Position numbers and translations under genes: made by a program
In this document: positions 1-6,531 of the stretch, in pieces
Position numbering within the stretch: the first letter of the stretch is position 1
Layout: the number at the start of each line of letters is the position of its first letter
Notes under the pieces: model-generated
Told to the model about the DNA's origin: nothing
Database searches by the model: none
Seen by the model: only the letters and a program-made list of their open reading frames with translations
Assembly: GCA_027065635.1 (NCBI GenBank)
Contig: JAMONQ010000159.1
Span: 1 to 7,215 of the forward strand
DNA from: Campylobacterales bacterium
Lineage (GTDB): Bacteria; Campylobacterota; Campylobacteria; Campylobacterales; Hydrogenimonadaceae
DNA length: 7,215 nucleotides
Reading direction: 5' to 3'

Positions 1-3000
1 AGGGTTTCTACTACTATCCGAGAATCAACAAGAAACTTCTAAGAGAGCATAGCGAAGGTTTGATATGCTCTTCCGCTTGCCTGCAGGGTGAAGTGAACTG
101 GCATCTGAACCTTAGCGAGAGAAACCTCAAGTTCGGAGCCAAAGGGTATGAAAGGGCCAAAGAGGTCGCTCTGGAGTACAAAGAGATTTTCGGTGACGAT
201 TTCTATCTGGAGTTGATGCGCCACGGAATAGCGGATCAACACTATATCGACGAACAGGTTATCAGGCTGAGTATGGAGACCGGTATAAAGATAGTGGCCA
301 CCAACGATACCCACTACCTCTATCCGGAAGATGCCGAACCGCATGAAGCCTTCATGTGTATCGCGATGAACAAGCTTTATGACGATCCGGATAGACTAAG
401 ACACTCGGTACACGAGTTTTATCTCAAGTCTCCGGAAGAGATGGCGGCACTATATGCCGATATCCCGGAGGCTTTGGAGAATACGATGGAGATCGTCCAA
501 AAGTGTGATCTCGAACTGGATCTTGGAAACCCGACTCCGCCAAATTTCAAATTTGCCCGTGACTATGCCGCGAGAGTGGGACTCGAGGTTCCGGAGCCGG
601 AAAGTGAAAACAGTTTTGCCAATGATGAGGCACTTTTTGTACATGAGTGCAGAAAAGGTCTCGATGAGAGACTCAAGTTTGTAGATCCTCGAAGACACGA
701 GGAGTATAAAGAGCGCCTCGAGACGGAAATGGAGATTATCAACCAGATGAAGTTCCCGGGCTATATGCTCATAGTTTGGGATTTTGTCAGGGAGGCGAAG
801 GAGAGAGGTATACCGGTCGGTCCGGGACGAGGCTCCGCCGCGGGGAGTCTTGTAGCCTATTCACTCGGTATTACAAATATCGATCCGATGAGGTATGACC
901 TTCTTTTTGAGCGTTTTTTGAACCCGGAGCGCGTCAGCATGCCGGATATCGATATGGACTTCTGCCAGGCGAGACGCGGTGAGATTATCGACTATGTGGT
1001 ACAGAAGTATGGCCGCTACAACGTAGCGCAGGTAATTACATTCGGTTCTCTTCTTGCCAAAGGTGTCATTCGTGATGTCGCCAGAGTACTTGGAGTAAGT
1101 TATGCCGAAGCCGACAAGATGGCGAAACTGATTCCGGACGAGCTCGGGATTACCCTAAACGGCAAAGGGAAAGAGGGTGAGGACGGATTCAAGCCCGGTG
1201 CCTACCAAAAGGAGCCCAAGCTCAGGGAGCTGATAGAGACGAACCCGACGGCTGCGCGTGTCTGGAAGTTCGCCCTTGCGCTTGAAGGGTTGAAGAGAAA
1301 CGCAGGTATGCATGCGGCCGGCGTGGTTATCTCCAACGAAGAGCTCTGGCACAAGACTCCTCTATACAAACCCTCCGGGGAAGAGACACTCGTGACCCAG
1401 TATTCTCTCAACTTTCTCGAAGATGTCGATCTGATCAAGTTCGACTTTCTCGGGCTGAAGACTCTGACCGTCATAGACAATGCGGTGAAGCTTGTCAAGA
1501 AGCGCCACGGGACAACGATAGACCTTGACAATATGCAGATGGACGATCCAAAGGTCTACGAAACCATAAGAAGCGGTGAAACGGTAGGGATGTTCCAGAT
1601 AGAATCAGGAGGGATGCAGCAGCTCAACGCCAAACTCAAACCTGACAACTTCGAAGATCTCGTCGCGGTACTCGCTCTTTACAGACCCGGACCGATGGAG
1701 TCTGGAATGCTTGACGACTTTATCGAGCGAAAGCACGGCAGGCAGGAGATCACATACATGTTCCCGCAGCTCGAGGAGATATTGAGGCCTACATACGGTG
1801 TCATCGTCTATCAGGAGCAGGTTATGCAGATCGTTCAGACGATCGGCGGATTCAGCCTCGGAAAAGCGGATATCGTCCGCCGTGCCATGGGAAAGAAGAA
1901 GTTCGATCTCATGCAAAAATACAAGAGCGAGTTTGCACAGGGTGCGAAAGAGCAGGGGCTCGATTACGAGAAGGCGGCGGAGCTTTTCGATCTCATTGAA
2001 AAGTTTGCGGGGTACGGGTTCAACAAGTCTCACTCCGCCGCCTATGCGATGGTGACCTATCAGACGGCATACCTGAAGACCCACTATCCGGCCGAGTTCA
2101 TGGCCGCACTGCTTACAAGCGAAAAAGATAATACGGACAAGGTCGTCAAATACATAGATGAGGTAAAGCGACTGGGTATCAAGCTTTTGGCTCCCGATAT
2201 AAACCGCTCCGCACTCGAGTTCACTCCGGCAGGTGACGATGACGGAGATGTGATCCTGTTTGGTCTCGGAGCTATAAAGGGTGTCGGTGATGCAGCTGTC
2301 AACGCGATTCTCTCTGCACGGGAAGAGGGGAGTTTTACCTCGCTCGATGACTTTGTCTCGAGAATAGATACCCAGAAAGTGAACAAGAAAGTTATAGAGT
2401 CCATGATCAAGGCCGGGGCTCTGGATGGATTCGGATATAGCAGGCGTGCCCTTCTGGAGTCGATAGATGCGATAATAGAGGCGATGCACGAATCTGCAAG
2501 AGCCCAGCAGATGGCGGTCGGCTCGCTTTTTGGCGATAGTGAGGAGATGGTGAGTATCAAAGTCGATATCGTGCCCATGGAGGAGTACCCGCAAAAGAGC
2601 ATTCTAGAGCTGGAGAAGGAGTCTTTGGGCTTTTACGTTTCGGGGCACCCTCTGGACCGCTTTAGAGATGAGCTTTCCAGTATCGACTATACTCTCTCGT
2701 CCGATCTCGAGCAGATTGCCGACGGCTCCGGGGCCCTGTTGATAGGAAAAGTTGAAGAGATTGTCACTAAAATTAGCAAAAAGGGGAACAAGTTCGGCAT
2801 AGCGAACGTCATGGACCTTCACGGAAACATCGAGATAACGCTGTTTGAAAAGCAGCTCGAGCAGCTCGAGAAGATGGATTTGGACGAGCCGATAGGATTC
2901 AAAGTATCGATAACCCGCGACGGCGATTTTACACGTATGCGTGTCCACAAGATTCTCGAGCTAAAAGCGTGCCGCAAGGAGAAGGTGGAGACCAGGATGG

Positions 3001-3233
3001 TTGAAAAGCCACAGGAGCCGATGATAATCAGGCTCGATCTGAGTCATGAGAAGATGCGTGTATTGGAGGAGATATACAGGCTCGCACGAAGCCATCCGGG
3101 AAGAAAGCCGCTCAAAATTTTGCTTACATCCAAGCTTCAGGAGGTGGAGATAGAGTCCTCCGTATACGTGGATGAGCAGCTAAAGGGTGCGCTCGAGAGA
3201 ATCGGGGAGGTAGAAGTCTTCGCCACGGCATAA
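1..3233 (+). CDS. dnaE: DNA polymerase III alpha subunit, 5'-truncated by window edge
   Basis: Catalytic subunit of the replicative DNA polymerase. The frame is open from base 3, where it reads GFYYYPRINKKLL into SEGLICSSACLQGEV, so the TTG at 60 is internal. About 1,076 residues are present, and I estimate 110-130 N-terminal residues are missing. Domains in order: the end of the PHP domain (Cys codon 78, NDTHYL at 303-320); palm with GPGRGSAAGS (from 819), PDIDMDF (942-962) carrying the catalytic Asp pair, and KFDFLGL (third catalytic Asp, codon 1443); fingers with YRPGPMESG, YGVIVYQEQVMQI and GYGFNKSHSAAYAMV; a helix-hairpin-helix region (FGLGAIKGVGDAAV); a clamp-binding-like motif QMAVGSLFG (2508-2534); an OB fold (roughly 2733-2850); and a C-terminal domain that in this family binds tau. 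All catalytic motifs are intact and no frameshift is seen. The next gene starts 54 bases downstream on the same strand, so they may be co-transcribed. Confidence 0.97.
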   Translation, partial: GFYYYPRINKKLLREHSEGLICSSACLQGEVNWHLNLSERNLKFGAKGYERAKEVALEYKEIFGDDFYLELMRHGIADQHYIDEQVIRLSMETGIKIVATNDTHYLYPEDAEPHEAFMCIAMNKLYDDPDRLRHSVHEFYLKSPEEMAALYADIPEALENTMEIVQKCDLELDLGNPTPPNFKFARDYAARVGLEVPEPESENSFANDEALFVHECRKGLDERLKFVDPRRHEEYKERLETEMEIINQMKFPGYMLIVWDFVREAKERGIPVGPGRGSAAGSLVAYSLGITNIDPMRYDLLFERFLNPERVSMPDIDMDFCQARRGEIIDYVVQKYGRYNVAQVITFGSLLAKGVIRDVARVLGVSYAEADKMAKLIPDELGITLNGKGKEGEDGFKPGAYQKEPKLRELIETNPTAARVWKFALALEGLKRNAGMHAAGVVISNEELWHKTPLYKPSGEETLVTQYSLNFLEDVDLIKFDFLGLKTLTVIDNAVKLVKKRHGTTIDLDNMQMDDPKVYETIRSGETVGMFQIESGGMQQLNAKLKPDNFEDLVAVLALYRPGPMESGMLDDFIERKHGRQEITYMFPQLEEILRPTYGVIVYQEQVMQIVQTIGGFSLGKADIVRRAMGKKKFDLMQKYKSEFAQGAKEQGLDYEKAAELFDLIEKFAGYGFNKSHSAAYAMVTYQTAYLKTHYPAEFMAALLTSEKDNTDKVVKYIDEVKRLGIKLLAPDINRSALEFTPAGDDDGDVILFGLGAIKGVGDAAVNAILSAREEGSFTSLDDFVSRIDTQKVNKKVIESMIKAGALDGFGYSRRALLESIDAIIEAMHESARAQQMAVGSLFGDSEEMVSIKVDIVPMEEYPQKSILELEKESLGFYVSGHPLDRFRDELSSIDYTLSSDLEQIADGSGALLIGKVEEIVTKISKKGNKFGIANVMDLHGNIEITLFEKQLEQLEKMDLDEPIGFKVSITRDGDFTRMRVHKILELKACRKEKVETRMVEKPQEPMIIRLDLSHEKMRVLEEIYRLARSHPGRKPLKILLTSKLQEVEIESSVYVDEQLKGALERIGEVEVFATA

Positions 3234-3275
3234 AAAATGTTAAAAGATGGTCGATATTGCTTTGTATATATCGAT

Positions 3276-3280
3276 GAAGG
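3276..3280 (+). promoter_or_regulatory. Ribosome binding site deciding the start of the EAL-HDOD gene
   Basis: GAAGG lies 7 bases before the ATG at 3288. The in-frame ATG at 3237, 4 bases after the dnaE stop, has no Shine-Dalgarno-like sequence before it (only gccacggcataaaa). The site therefore favours the later start, which also puts the family-typical LLGRQPILDENKRIFAYDL near the N-terminus. Confidence 0.65.
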
Positions 3281-3287
3281 TCTTTTT

Positions 3288-4538
3288 ATGTCGCAATACC
3301 ATCTATTGGGAAGACAGCCGATTCTAGATGAAAACAAACGTATTTTCGCCTACGATCTCTTTTTCAGAGACGAAGACCGGAAGCCGGACAAAACTCCGGG
3401 GCGCTTCGCTACGATATCTGTACTGACCAAGGTTCTAAACCAGTTCGGCGCCAGGGAAATTCTTGGCTCCTATAAAGCGTTCGTTCGAGTGGAGCGGGAG
3501 TTTTTGTTCAACGATCTCATACTCGATATGCCCAAGGATATCTTCGTCTTTTCACTGCTTTACGATATGCCGTTTGATATGAATATCGCAAGAAGGATAC
3601 TCGAGCTTAGACGAAAAGGGTTTCAAATAGCTCTTAACGATGCGATTCTGGATGATGAACTGCTTAAAAGAATCGGTCCTCTTCTGCCGCACTTCAGCTA
3701 CATAAAAATAGATGTTCAAAAGAGTCCCAAAGATAGATTCGCCCATCTTCTCGGCCGAATAAGACTTTACGATTCGGAGCTTATAGCTACCAAGGTCGAG
3801 TCGCCTGAAACTGCACAGTTTTGCGAAGATATGGGTTTTGAAAGATTTCAGGGTTATTTTTTCGCCAAACCGAAAGTCCTGAAACAGCAGAAGATCGACC
3901 CTCACTACAGAAGTGTCATTCAGGCTTACAATCTACTTATCTCCAATGCGGAGGCTGAAGAGATAGCTTCGTATCTCGAGCAGCACAGCGCGCTTTCACT
4001 ACAGCTTCTAAGGTATGTAAATTCCGCCGCTCTCTCCCTTGCAAGAAGAATCTCCTCGATACAGGAGGTGATCCTCCTTTTAGGAAGGCACAACGTCGCG
4101 CAATGGCTCATGATGATCATCTACGCACAGTCCGTGGAAGGAAAAGCGGGGACGACACCCTTGGCTCTTATGGCAAAAAACCGGATGGAGCTAATGCGCG
4201 GAACGTGGAAACTCATGTATCCGGATGCACCGCGTAAAGAGCTTGACGAAGCGCACTTCGTAGGAGCGCTCTCACTGTTGGAGGCTGTGATGCAGGCACC
4301 GTTGCAAAAGATACTGGACGAATTCAATATCTCCGACGATATAAAGTCCGCACTGCTTCATAGACGCGGAAAGTATGCCCATGTCTATATGTTCGTAGAG
4401 TCGATAGAGAAGTGTAACCAGCCGGCTATCGATCTTTTTTTAAACCGTTACAGGATCAAAAGAAGCGACTACGACAGACTGATCTATGAGACTGCGATCA
4501 TGGTCAACAGGCTCGAAGAGGAGTTCGAATCCATTTAG
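3288..4538 (+). CDS. EAL-HDOD signalling protein with degenerate EAL domain
   Basis: Predicted cytoplasmic protein of 416 residues, of the YuxH/CdgJ-like EAL-HDOD architecture. Residues 1-200 align with an EAL domain (GRQPILDENKRIFAYDLFFR at the start, YIKID around 138-142, KVES at 169-172, FQGYFFAKP at 187-195). Residues 213 to about 400 look like an HDOD domain (EIASYLEQHSALSLQLLRYVNS, then ISSIQEVILLLG). The EAL glutamate position is Asp23 and the usual metal-binding Asn is Arg67. The paired acidic residues of the LEI(L)E segment are Ser89 and Tyr92, and the DDF motif reads NDA (117-119). Only the Lys and Glu of KID/KVE remain, so c-di-GMP hydrolysis is unlikely. By analogy with related proteins it probably acts as a binding or scaffold protein, perhaps in motility; the output here is inference. 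An alternative ATG at 3237 would add 17 residues. The gene lies just after dnaE and ends 9 bases from the converging flgS. Confidence 0.88.
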   Translation: MSQYHLLGRQPILDENKRIFAYDLFFRDEDRKPDKTPGRFATISVLTKVLNQFGAREILGSYKAFVRVEREFLFNDLILDMPKDIFVFSLLYDMPFDMNIARRILELRRKGFQIALNDAILDDELLKRIGPLLPHFSYIKIDVQKSPKDRFAHLLGRIRLYDSELIATKVESPETAQFCEDMGFERFQGYFFAKPKVLKQQKIDPHYRSVIQAYNLLISNAEAEEIASYLEQHSALSLQLLRYVNSAALSLARRISSIQEVILLLGRHNVAQWLMMIIYAQSVEGKAGTTPLALMAKNRMELMRGTWKLMYPDAPRKELDEAHFVGALSLLEAVMQAPLQKILDEFNISDDIKSALLHRRGKYAHVYMFVESIEKCNQPAIDLFLNRYRIKRSDYDRLIYETAIMVNRLEEEFESI

Positions 4539-4547
4539 TCTGACCGG
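4539..4547. other. Convergent gene junction, 9 bases, no terminator seen
   Basis: The TAG of the plus-strand EAL-HDOD gene (4536-4538) and the TAA of minus-strand flgS (4548-4550) are separated by only 9 bases. No GC-rich hairpin followed by a T-run is visible here. The nearest inverted repeat, TCCC-TTTTT-GGGA inside the flgS 3' end (about 4564-4576), is only 4 bp. Transcripts from both sides may therefore run into each other or be ended by Rho. Confidence 0.5.
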
Positions 4548-5585
4548 TTAGAGAGCTTCTTGTCCCTTTTTGGGAAGATGTATGGTAAATCTTTTTGGAG
4601 ATGTCGAAACAGTAATAGATCCTCTATGCGCCTCTACGATCTGTCTGGCAAGAACCATGCCGAGTCCGTTTCCTTTTGTTTTGGTGGTATAAAAGGCTTC
4701 GAACAGTCTCGTGTCGTCAGGTAGAGCCACTCCGCTGTCTTCTATATGAAAATTGAAAAACTCGTTACACTCTTCGAAGCGTATCCACACATCGCCACTC
4801 TCTTCTTCACTCTCCTCCACTGCGTCAATTGCGTTGAAGATGAAGTTTTGCAGCGCCAGTGCCAACAGGTTTGCATCCGCATAAACGGTCGTTTCCGGAA
4901 AGTCGTAGTGAAACGTTATCGACTTTATGTAAGTATACGACTCTACCGCGGCCCGACACTCCTTTTCGAGCTGTTGCAACGGAATCGGTCGGATTGTCGG
5001 ATCGACCCCTTTTGAGTACATTAGAGTGCTTTTTATTATCCTCTCCACTCTGAATAGGGATCTTTTGATCTCGTCTACAATCGGTCTGTTTTTCGGGACT
5101 ACACGTCTGGACAAAGAGGAGACCAGCAGTGCTATGGAGCCGATAGGATTGCGTATCTCATGGGCGAGGTGCGCCGCCATCTGTCCCATGGAGGCGAGTC
5201 GCTCTTTGCGTTTTTGTTCTGTAATGTCCGTAGCGCTTACGATCGTTTTCTCTTCGCTTCTTGATATCTTCACCAAAAATGAGCGCTCTTTGAACGAAAG
5301 CTCCGTCTCTTTGTTGTTCGTATCGACGAAATTCAAAAGACCGTCGAGTTTCTCGGCTTCGCTGTTGTGAAGAAATATGGAGCCGTCTTCGTTGAGGACC
5401 CACAGGGCGTTTGGCAAGACTTCTATTATCTGCTTGATCAGACTCTGGAGCTGGTTGTAGGAGCTGGTAAGAGTGATATACTCCTTTTCGACATTGTATG
5501 TCTGCTCTATCAGGCTCTCGAGCTGGTGCAGAAGTGTCTGTTTTTCACCCTCTTGCATGGTAGACGGGAGTTTGAACTCGTTCAA
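4548..5585 (-). CDS. flgS: Flagellar sensor histidine kinase FlgS
   Basis: Soluble histidine kinase of 345 residues with no membrane segment. In Campylobacterota FlgS autophosphorylates in response to the flagellar export/switch state and passes phosphate to FlgR, which activates sigma54-dependent rod and hook genes. Visible parts: an N-terminal helical region with LIEQTYNVEKEY (25-36); a PAS-like segment EVLPNALWVLNEDGSIFLHN (55-74); ATDITEQKRKERLASMGQ leading to HLAHEIRNPIG with phospho-acceptor His142 (codon 5162-5160); N box FIFNAIDAVE (Asn251); G1 DSGV (283-286, lacking the usual second Gly); F box LFEAFYTTKTKG; and G2 GNGLGMVLA (305-313). The start is TTG at 5585, with AAAGG 8 bases before it, and the resulting N-terminus MNEF looks like FlgS proteins as I recall them. 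The first ATG (codon 10, at 5558) lacks a good binding site. The start overlaps the stop of the upstream DUF234 gene (TTGA), which suggests translational coupling. FlgR is not in the window. Confidence 0.9.
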   Translation of the reverse strand: MNEFKLPSTMQEGEKQTLLHQLESLIEQTYNVEKEYITLTSSYNQLQSLIKQIIEVLPNALWVLNEDGSIFLHNSEAEKLDGLLNFVDTNNKETELSFKERSFLVKISRSEEKTIVSATDITEQKRKERLASMGQMAAHLAHEIRNPIGSIALLVSSLSRRVVPKNRPIVDEIKRSLFRVERIIKSTLMYSKGVDPTIRPIPLQQLEKECRAAVESYTYIKSITFHYDFPETTVYADANLLALALQNFIFNAIDAVEESEEESGDVWIRFEECNEFFNFHIEDSGVALPDDTRLFEAFYTTKTKGNGLGMVLARQIVEAHRGSITVSTSPKRFTIHLPKKGQEAL

Positions 5586-6469
5586 GCCAGAAGCCTTTCG
5601 AAGTCTTCAAGATCGAAGAAGAGTAGCTGAGGGTCTTTGAGACTTTCAAGCTCTTTGCTGAAGCCGCTTTTTGAAAAGAGAGCGAAGTAGTCGGGCTTCA
5701 GTCCGGATCGTTCACACTTTTGCTTCAGTTTGCTAACCAGGCTTTTGCATACTTTGCGACCTTTCCACTTGCATTCGCCTACGATTATGCGATTCGCCGC
5801 CGTTTTGGCCATCAGGTCGAATTCGTTGTGCCTGTCCCAGTAGTTTCCCTTTTCGAAAACCGGATCTACACTTTCGAACCTCTGTTTGATCAGAGCGTTG
5901 GATAGATCTTCGAAAATGAAACTGACGTGTCTGTCGAAATCTCTATCGAAACTTTCGAAAAAGGTGCTGAAGTCACCCCTTTCGATTTCACTGGCGTGCG
6001 GGTATACGAATGTGTACCAAAAGCGAAAGAAAGGGTGGGTGAATTTGATTTTTGGCCATACCGTATAGCCTCTGTCTACCTTCTTCCTCTTTTTTCTTTT
6101 TGTATCGGGAAGTATCTCTCTGGAGTTTTCCCTGTATAGCATTCCGATTCTCTGGAGCTCCTCTAGTGTGGCATATCCTTCACCTCTTCCGCATCCTGCA
6201 CGCTTGAAGATATTGATGAGCTTACCGTCACTCGCAGCGACGGCGCGAAGCATTCTCATGCTTTTTGTTTCGAAGCTCGGAGGCGGCAAGACCTTGGTTT
6301 TCAAGAAGTCGTAGCGTTCGAGGATATTTGAACCGATCGAAGTTGAAAGCGAGTCGCTGAAGCTCAAAACGACATACTTCTCCAGACCGCCGAAAACCGC
6401 ATAGTGTTCGATAAGGTTTTCGATCTCCAGATGCGGAAAACGGGTGTAAAAAAATCGAAACTTTTCTAT
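5582..6469 (-). CDS. DUF234-type protein: winged helix plus PD-(D/E)XK nuclease-like domain
   Basis: Function unknown. The protein resembles the C-terminal half of DUF234/ATPase_2 proteins but has no P-loop ATPase domain. Using ATA at 6469 as residue 1, it has 295 residues. Visible parts: FRFFYTRFPHLEIENLIEHY and AVFGGL (residues about 5-31), a winged-helix-like stretch MLRAVAASDGKLINIFKRAG (73-92), a basic run KRKKRKK (124-130), the DUF234-like KFTHPFFRFWYTFVYPH (142-158), and EFDLMA...IIVGECKW, where Asp218, Glu232 and Lys234 form a D-ExK nuclease-like active site. The first standard start in frame is TTG at 6367 (261 residues), but it would cut off the conserved-looking AVFGGL region. The frame stays open to a TAA at 6475-6473. 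Between that stop and 6367 there is no ATG, GTG or TTG, so ATA at 6469, 9 bases after AAGGA, is proposed. The stop overlaps the flgS start. Family assignment is fairly sure; the start is not. Confidence 0.75.
   Translation of the reverse strand: MEKFRFFYTRFPHLEIENLIEHYAVFGGLEKYVVLSFSDSLSTSIGSNILERYDFLKTKVLPPPSFETKSMRMLRAVAASDGKLINIFKRAGCGRGEGYATLEELQRIGMLYRENSREILPDTKRKKRKKVDRGYTVWPKIKFTHPFFRFWYTFVYPHASEIERGDFSTFFESFDRDFDRHVSFIFEDLSNALIKQRFESVDPVFEKGNYWDRHNEFDLMAKTAANRIIVGECKWKGRKVCKSLVSKLKQKCERSGLKPDYFALFSKSGFSKELESLKDPQLLFFDLEDFERLLA
5594..5598 (-). promoter_or_regulatory. Ribosome binding site for the flgS TTG start
   Basis: On the minus strand AAAGG lies 8 bases before the TTG at 5585-5583, inside the end of the upstream coding region. 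It decides the start: the only nearby ATG (5558-5556) is preceded by CAAACTCCCGTCTACC, which has no purine-rich site. Confidence 0.6.
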
Positions 6470-6478
6470 CTCTTATCT

Positions 6479-6483
6479 TCCTT
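6479..6483 (-). promoter_or_regulatory. Ribosome binding site upstream of the DUF234 gene
   Basis: AAGGA on the minus strand, within AAAAGGAAG, lies 9 bases before an in-frame ATA (6469-6467) and 6 bases before GAG (6472-6470), the first codon after the upstream TAA. It sits about 110 bases before the TTG at 6367. It therefore points to initiation near 6470 rather than at that TTG. Confidence 0.5.
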
Positions 6484-6501
6484 TTCAAACTTTCTACTTC
6501 A

Positions 6502-6510
6502 ATTATAACA
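6502..6510 (-). promoter_or_regulatory. Extended -10 promoter element for the DUF234-flgS operon
   Basis: The minus strand reads TGTTATAAT, a perfect TGn-TATAAT extended -10 box. No good -35 hexamer is seen 17 bases upstream (CAAAGG), as is common for the vegetative sigma factor in Campylobacterota. The predicted transcript start near 6495 gives a leader of about 25 bases before the proposed start at 6469, with the AAGGA site in between. Assigned by sequence only. Confidence 0.6.
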
Positions 6511-6524
6511 CAACATGGTAGAAT
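6504..6524 (+). promoter_or_regulatory. Candidate -10 elements for the CYTH-CHAD gene
   Basis: Two plus-strand candidates are visible. TATAAC (6504-6509) shares the palindromic TTATAA core with the minus-strand -10 box. TGGTAGAAT (6516-6524) matches TGn-TAnAAT, an extended -10 box. The second predicts transcription starting at about 6531, directly at the ATG at 6532, so the mRNA would be leaderless. The first would leave a leader of about 16 bases. No convincing -35 hexamer is seen for either. Confidence 0.45.
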
Positions 6525-6531
6525 CCTTTGT

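Noticed and set aside
1605..2594. A 329-codon open frame on the minus strand opposite dnaE
   Set aside because: It lies wholly inside intact, motif-rich dnaE, its translation shows no recognisable domain, and the base composition of dnaE leaves few stops on this strand.
2852..2869. Tandem repeat of CAGCTCGAG, two copies
   Set aside because: It encodes QLEQLE in a helical part of DnaE and is too short to be more than local codon repetition.
3237..3287. Earlier ATG start of the EAL-HDOD gene
   Set aside because: It has no ribosome binding site and adds 17 residues (LKDGRYCFVYIDEGLF and neighbours) before the family-typical N-terminus; ATG 3288 has GAAGG 7 bases upstream.
4556..4578. Possible terminator hairpin TCCC-TTTTT-GGGA in the flgS 3' end
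   Set aside because: The stem is only 4 bp, lies in coding sequence and lacks a following T-run on either strand.
6228..6488. An 86-codon minus-strand frame starting TTG 6488 at the head of the DUF234 gene
   Set aside because: It is out of frame with the DUF234 protein, its translation has no family features, and its TTG would be only about 7 bases from the predicted transcript start. It matters only if the A-run at 6448-6454 is miscounted.
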